DNA from: Calvatia gigantea
Lineage: Eukaryota > Basidiomycota > Agaricomycetes > Agaricales > Lycoperdaceae
DNA: 64,000 bases
Direction: 5' to 3'
Assembly: GCA_025093985.1 (NCBI GenBank)
Contig: JACAAK010000003.1
Location: 4,030,001 to 4,094,000, forward strand
Numbering within the stretch: position 1 is the stretch's first letter; each line of letters opens with the position of its first letter. Below, piece after piece: positions 59,869 to 64,000 of this stretch. The position numbers were made by a program, and so were the translations under genes. The notes beneath the pieces were generated by a model that searched no databases, was not told where the DNA came from, and saw only the letters and a list, made by a program, of their open reading frames with translations.

Positions 59869-59997
59869 GGCTGTGTGATGTGTGCAGCAGAAATTGTCCA
59901 GAGCTCGACGCGTCTGATTTGGCAAGAGCGTGAGAAATAAATACAATACGCATCAAACTTGGCATTCGTCCCGAAGTTTGGCTCGTTGGAAATCTTC
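59869..59997. promoter_or_regulatory. Very short bidirectional promoter of RVB2 and mitochondrial uL2m
   Basis: Only 129 bp lie between the two start codons, so both genes share this segment for transcription start and 5' leaders. An upstream non-ATG extension of the uL2m frame is open through part of it, but the first ATG is 59998. Confidence 0.6.
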
Positions 59998-61216
59998 ATG
60001 CTGGCCTCAGTCCGGGGCAGCCTGGGCAGCCTTCGCTGTTCACTCGCCTCGTTCTCTCTGCGTCCAACCTCTGTGGCACCGTTCAGGCCGTATGCCACCG
60101 AAATCTGGAAGAACTCAACAAACACAGAGGCGCAAGCGGCTTTCACCCGTACCGAAGCCCTCTTCAAGACATACAAACCCGTCTCTCCCGGCATTCGCCA
60201 CCTTAAACGACCTCTGAATCTACATCTCTGGGAGGGTAGACCCGTACGGGTTCTTACCGTCGCGCGCCGGAAAAAAGGCGGCCGCAACTCACATGGACAT
60301 ATAACAGTGCGTCACCGCGGCGGTGGGCACCGACAACGTATTCGTATTGTCGACTTTTCACGCAAAGAACCCGGTGTGCATGACGTTGTGCGTATTGAAT
60401 ACGATCCTGGACGTTCAGCGCACATTGCTCTTGTGCGAAATAGGGATCCCAAAGCGGAGGGTACGAGGAAGTGGAGTTATATTTTGGCTACGGAGGGCAT
60501 GAGGGCAGGTGATGAGGTACAGAGTTTCAGGCAGGGTATTCCGGAATGTTTTATTCCGGGCCTCAACCTCTCGTTGAATGAGAATGCGGAGAGTGGTTCA
60601 GCGGAAGCCTCAGCACAGTCCCTCGCTCTGGGTCTGTTGCGAACCCTTACTCTCAAGCCGGGAAACGTCTTGCCTTTGCGACTTATCCCCCCCGGTACTA
60701 TCATTCACAACATCTCCCTAAAGTCGGACGGTCCCGGTATCCTTGTGCGTTCCGCTGGCTCTTTCGGCCAAGTCGTCACACACGATGAGGGTGGCAGATA
60801 CGTGCACGTACAGTTGCAGAGTGGTGAAATTCGCAAAGTGCTGCGAGATTGTTGTGCTACGATTGGGAAGGTCAGCAATACCCTTTGGAAGCATAGGAAT
60901 TTGGGCAAAGCTGGTCGTTCGCGCTGGCTTGGTCGTCGGCCTTCCGTTCGCGGTGTTGCCATGAATGCGTAAGTTGTGATTCCCTTATCAAAGCATACAT
61001 TCTTATCAATTTATTTTTCCTTTTAGTTGCGATCATCCTCACGGAGGTGGGCGTGGAAAGTCAAAATCTAATAAACATCCTGTGTCAATTTGGGGTTGGG
61101 GAACGAAGGGCACTCGCACGAGGAAGCCTGGACCTAAGGGACCCAAGAACAGTAACAAAATGGTCGTTCGCGAACGCCCAAGAGGCGTCGAGAAGCGCGG
61201 TCGTGCATCTGCCTAG
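59998..61216 (+). CDS. RML2: Mitochondrial 50S ribosomal protein uL2m
   Basis: Large-subunit mitochondrial ribosomal protein near the peptidyl-transferase centre. The start gives [20 protein letters not shown], an Arg/Ser-rich targeting peptide. The uL2 core follows: [134 protein letters not shown] single intron (about 60969-61026) leads to [20 protein letters not shown] with the universal HPHGGG motif, and a basic tail ending GRASA, TAG at 61214-61216. Divergent from RVB2. Confidence 0.95.
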
Positions 61217-61330
61217 ATCTAATCTTCTATTATTTCGGATGTACATTCCGCCCTAATAATCTGCACCCCTAGTTCTTAAGTGTTTGACCACGTCCGATTA
61301 AGACGATAATGAGCTGCCCTACCTCTGCTT

Positions 61331-61621
61331 TTATTGCTCTTCTTCCTCTTCCCCTTCGTCTTCGTCCTCTTCCAATTCAACTTGCTTCGGCTCTTTCGTT
61401 AACTCGGCTTTTCCGACCGCATCTCTCCATGCTGTCAGCTCATTCCCAATTTGCTCCTTTGCTTTAATGATTGTGCCCTGAAGAGCAGCATAATACTGCT
61501 TTTGGCCACCAGCCGGTGAGAGAGGGATTATAAATTCATGGGCTTTTGACGTTTTTAGTCCATTAGATTGGACTTCGGTCGGAGGTTTGAGATCATAAGT
61601 GATCTTAATTGATGTAGCCAT
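61331..61621 (-). CDS. Small protein with acidic tail, possibly Gon7 (KEOPS complex)
   Basis: A single exon, 96 residues, starting MATSIKITYDLKPPTEVQSN at 61621. A short beta-rich N-terminus is followed by an amphipathic helix region (QKQYYAALQGTIIKAKEQIG, NELTAWRDAVGKAELTKEPK) and a Glu/Asp-rich tail ending EEEEEQ. A small protein with an N-terminal strand pair, a helix containing LTxWRDxVGK and an acidic tail fits the fungal Gon7 subunit of the KEOPS tRNA-t6A complex, but that link is only suggestive. The reading frame continues upstream without a stop (to 61747), so the start is chosen on context. Confidence 0.5.
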   Translation of the reverse strand: MATSIKITYDLKPPTEVQSNGLKTSKAHEFIIPLSPAGGQKQYYAALQGTIIKAKEQIGNELTAWRDAVGKAELTKEPKQVELEEDEDEGEEEEEQ

Positions 61622-62600
61622 GGGGAAAGGGATTGAAGATGTTATTTGCACTTGTTGTACGAACCCTTTCGTGATAGTGAGGCAGACAGATCTCCCTGTA
61701 ATCAATTCATATGATCCTCTTGCTGTGTTTATGCTGGCTAGTATCAATTTAATTCTTAATTTTAATGAAACCTTCGTAAAAAACCATCTGGTACATTCTA
61801 TTAACTACTGAAACACTGAAGATATGATGTCACCCCAGGTCCCAGGTCTCTCTCTCTCTCTCTTAACACCAGCCACAAGCTACCAACCTTGAAAAACCCT
61901 CTCTTCTTCCTCATATCTATCACAACTTCCAGATGATACTCAGCTTTTTAGGTATTTTTGCACAAGTGAATGACCCAGTTGCCTCATCAGTACATTTTGA
62001 AATTGATGAAAATCAAAAGGTAGCAGAATTAACAAGGTTGTTGAAAGTGGAATAGCCAGTCTTCAATCAGAGGGACTATTCTATATACTTCTGGAAGGTA
62101 CTTACCAGTTAACTGAAGAGTGACCAACTTGACTGATTTCCCTTGTCCAAGCTCCATGAGCCCCTTACCACATTTGATGAGATCAGTGCTGTGGCTCACC
62201 AGGATCCTTCAAATGTTGCTGTCCCAATGATGCCTTTCTGTCAGCTATTTGAATATGGCACTTGGGAAAAGAAGCCAAAATTTCAGGTTATTATTACCTT
62301 TCATGAATAAAGTCAGTCAATTCTCTTTTCCTTGATTATAGTTTCTTTAACTACTTGGTGTCAGAGAATTGGGCATAATCTTTAATTGATAACAAAGGCA
62401 AGGATTTGCTCATTTTACTGAGGACAAGTTTCATAATGCTCTTCCGGGGGTATATTGCATGATGTATCTTCACAATTAGCTCCCAATTATGATCACCTCA
62501 ACATTCAGACTGAATCAGACATCGCAGATTAACTTTCAGCCGTAAAGATAGCAAACTTGATTCAGTGGAGAATACTAAGGACAACATAGGTATGCTTTCT
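61622..62600. other. AT-richer segment with Crinkler-like coding remnants
   Basis: About 0.98 kb, visibly AT-richer than the rest, with a TC microsatellite at about 61848-61863. A plus-strand piece at 61933-62055 reads MILSFLGIFAQVNDPVASSV and then HFEIDENQKVAELTRLLKVE. A later piece at about 62153-62290 reads LHEPLTTFDEISAVAHQDPS, then NVAVPMMPFCQLFEYGTWEK. The first piece, with a possible downstream YSIYFWKV, recalls the N-terminal domain of fungal Crinkler (CRN) proteins. No complete gene can be drawn. Confidence 0.3.
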
Positions 62601-63822
62601 TCAGCAGCCCATGGTAATCCCGTTGTAGGGGCCGCCATGATCACCCGTGTTACCCTCAAAGATATTGGGAACATCGCCAACGCTGCACTGAGTGCTGGTG
62701 TTGTCTTGTCCGGGGCATGAGAGCCATTGGTTAGACTCAGCAATGTGAACTTCACCAGAGGGATGATGGTAACCCAAGAATCGACCTGAGGACGTCACGT
62801 CAACGCACATGTCCCTGATACAGATGGATATGGCTTACCGGGGACAATGGGGACAATGTCCTTTTTGTTGTTAATGTGGGTGAAAGAAATATGGGAATCA
62901 ACATAGTCGGCAAACGCTTGGTTACCAACCTGAGGTTTCACGCGAGCATTAGCACCGTTCAAGGAACGGAAAGAAGATACCCACTCGAGGGGTTCCGTAG
63001 CCAATGGTACGGAAGGTAACTCCACTAATATGGAGGGGAAGGTATATACCATCGAGCAAAGCGATGGCAGCACCGAGCGAGTGGCCGACGATAGTCACCC
63101 GAGTTGCGGCGTGTTGTGCGATTGCAGTCTGGACGGCAGATAAAATCGTCGCCGCAGTCCTAGTATTCGATTCTAGTCAAAAAAAAGCTGCGAACGCCAA
63201 GGTAGCAGGACTTACTTGGCTTGCTCGTCGCGGAATCCGTTGTGGGCCTCCACAGAAGAAGAGACACCAGGGAAGAGAGTCGGGTCGAGGCTTCCAAGGA
63301 AAGCATCCGCATCGGTGGCAAGAGCTTCACTATCGGGAAGGGTGAGTGTTCGGTTTGCCTCAGTGCGCGATCAGGTCTTACATTTGGCTGGTGTCAGTCC
63401 CTTGGTGTGCCACGATCACAGATGCTTGCGATGGCGAGTATCCAACATACCCTAAGCGATCGAGTTTTCAGCCGTAAGCTCCAAGCGATAAGCCAGAAGT
63501 TCACGAACAGAATTGGACAGAGGAACCGTCACCGCCAGATGCGACAGGAATGAAATCCGGGTTTGCGTTGCAATTTGCTATGAACAACCAGACGTCAAAA
63601 ATCAGCTGTGGGCGATAAAGAGAACATATTACATCCGCAGGTCCAGGTCCTAGTAACGCTTGGATTGCAATATCCCGTGCTAGCAAAGTGCGTGAAGGGG
63701 TTGAACGCGTTGATTTGTGCCGAGGTCAACGCAGTAATGGTTTGTCGCTTCGAAACCTCCACCGGACTGGCATTGACGGCGGCGAGCGCCAAGAGAGCTG
63801 CAAAGAAGATGCGCGAGATCAT
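62601..63822 (-). CDS. Secreted class 3 lipase (alpha/beta hydrolase)
   Basis: Hydrolyses ester bonds of triacylglycerols or related lipids outside the cell. The start gives MISRIFFAALLALAAVNASP, a signal peptide, then VEVSKRQTITALTSAQINAF. The catalytic fold follows through YVGYSPSQASVIVAHQGTDT, SVEAHNGFRDEQAK, ATRVTIVGHSLGAAIALLDG with the GHSLG nucleophile Ser, RTIGYGTPRVGNQAFADYVD, THINNKKDIVPIVPG with the probable catalytic Asp and RFLGYHHPSGEVHI with the probable His. It ends DHGGPYNGITMGC, TGA at 62601-62603. Five short introns, all GT-AG. About 300 residues, normal for the family. Confidence 0.92.
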
Positions 63823-64000
63823 GACTTCCAGAGAAATCGAAGAGACAACAGAATCAAGGCGACGGTGTCAATGAACCTAGTAGCCAGGGACGAGCCTGCC
63901 TGACTAGGATATGAGGAGTTTCTGTAGAATTTATACCTTGCTTGACTCTAGGGTGAGAACGAAGTTGATCCTGTAATAGAAACTAAACTTCCGCTTCCAT
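63823..64000. other. Right edge, upstream of the lipase gene
   Basis: Promoter side of the minus-strand lipase. No gene in the 178 bases present. Confidence 0.3.

Noticed and set aside
59959..59997. Longer N-terminus for mitochondrial uL2m
   Set aside because: The extension would start from TTG; the first ATG at 59998 gives a good targeting peptide.

Overview
The window is a stretch of nuclear DNA from a filamentous basidiomycete, most likely an agaricomycete (mushroom). Genes are dense, cut by many short GT-AG introns of about 45-65 nt, and encode families typical of that group: a class IV-type chitin synthase, an RS-domain protein, a GRAM/VASt sterol-transfer protein, a homeodomain factor and barwin-like secreted proteins. 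Gene models were joined by eye; where a join is uncertain the entry says so.

Layout. 1-970: N-terminus of a chitin synthase (minus, runs off the left edge). 2694-4352: Sec14-type lipid-transfer protein. 4834-5493: LTO1. 6666-10991: large disordered Ser/Pro-rich protein (minus). 11561-14392: CorA-like Mg2+ transporter. 14552-15314: small secreted, probably GPI-anchored protein (minus). 15.6-16.3 kb: decayed coding fragment split by a 180-bp hAT-type MITE with 8-bp target duplications. 17649-18655: homeodomain factor (minus). 19886-22696: copper amine oxidase. 23002-26279: GRAM/VASt protein (minus). 26.4-28.9 kb: two weakly supported orphan genes. 29023-30287: RS-domain protein (minus). 31755-34380: GH47 alpha-mannosidase. 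34584-35522 and 35900-36554: head-to-head ribosomal genes uS4 (RPS9) and eL21 (RPL21). 37007-38465: TauD/TfdA dioxygenase with a GC-AG intron. 39622-41452: NDP-kinase-like protein without the catalytic His (minus). 41933-42016: intron-containing tRNA-Asn (minus). 42372-44175 and 44482-46199: tandem aldo-keto reductases (minus). 46516-47273: FAS1-domain protein.

47.9-55.3 kb is the accessory part of the window. It is a tandem array of four copies of a small secreted double-psi beta-barrel (expansin/barwin-like) gene with long duplicated flanks. The flanks show a two-gene repeat unit. In each unit the first copy is damaged and the second is intact. Both damaged copies have ACG at the normal ATG, and the two intact copies encode identical mature proteins.

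56820-64000 returns to ordinary genes: an orphan gene, tRNA-Val, RVB2 (minus) and mitochondrial uL2m sharing a promoter of about 130 bp, a small acidic-tailed protein, and a secreted class 3 lipase (minus). Between the last two lies an AT-richer segment with Crinkler-like coding remnants.

Most of the window is housekeeping (translation, tRNA modification/export, RVB complexes, lipid transport, glycan processing). The DPBB array, the MITE-disrupted relic and the AT-rich segment are the places where the genome looks actively rearranged.
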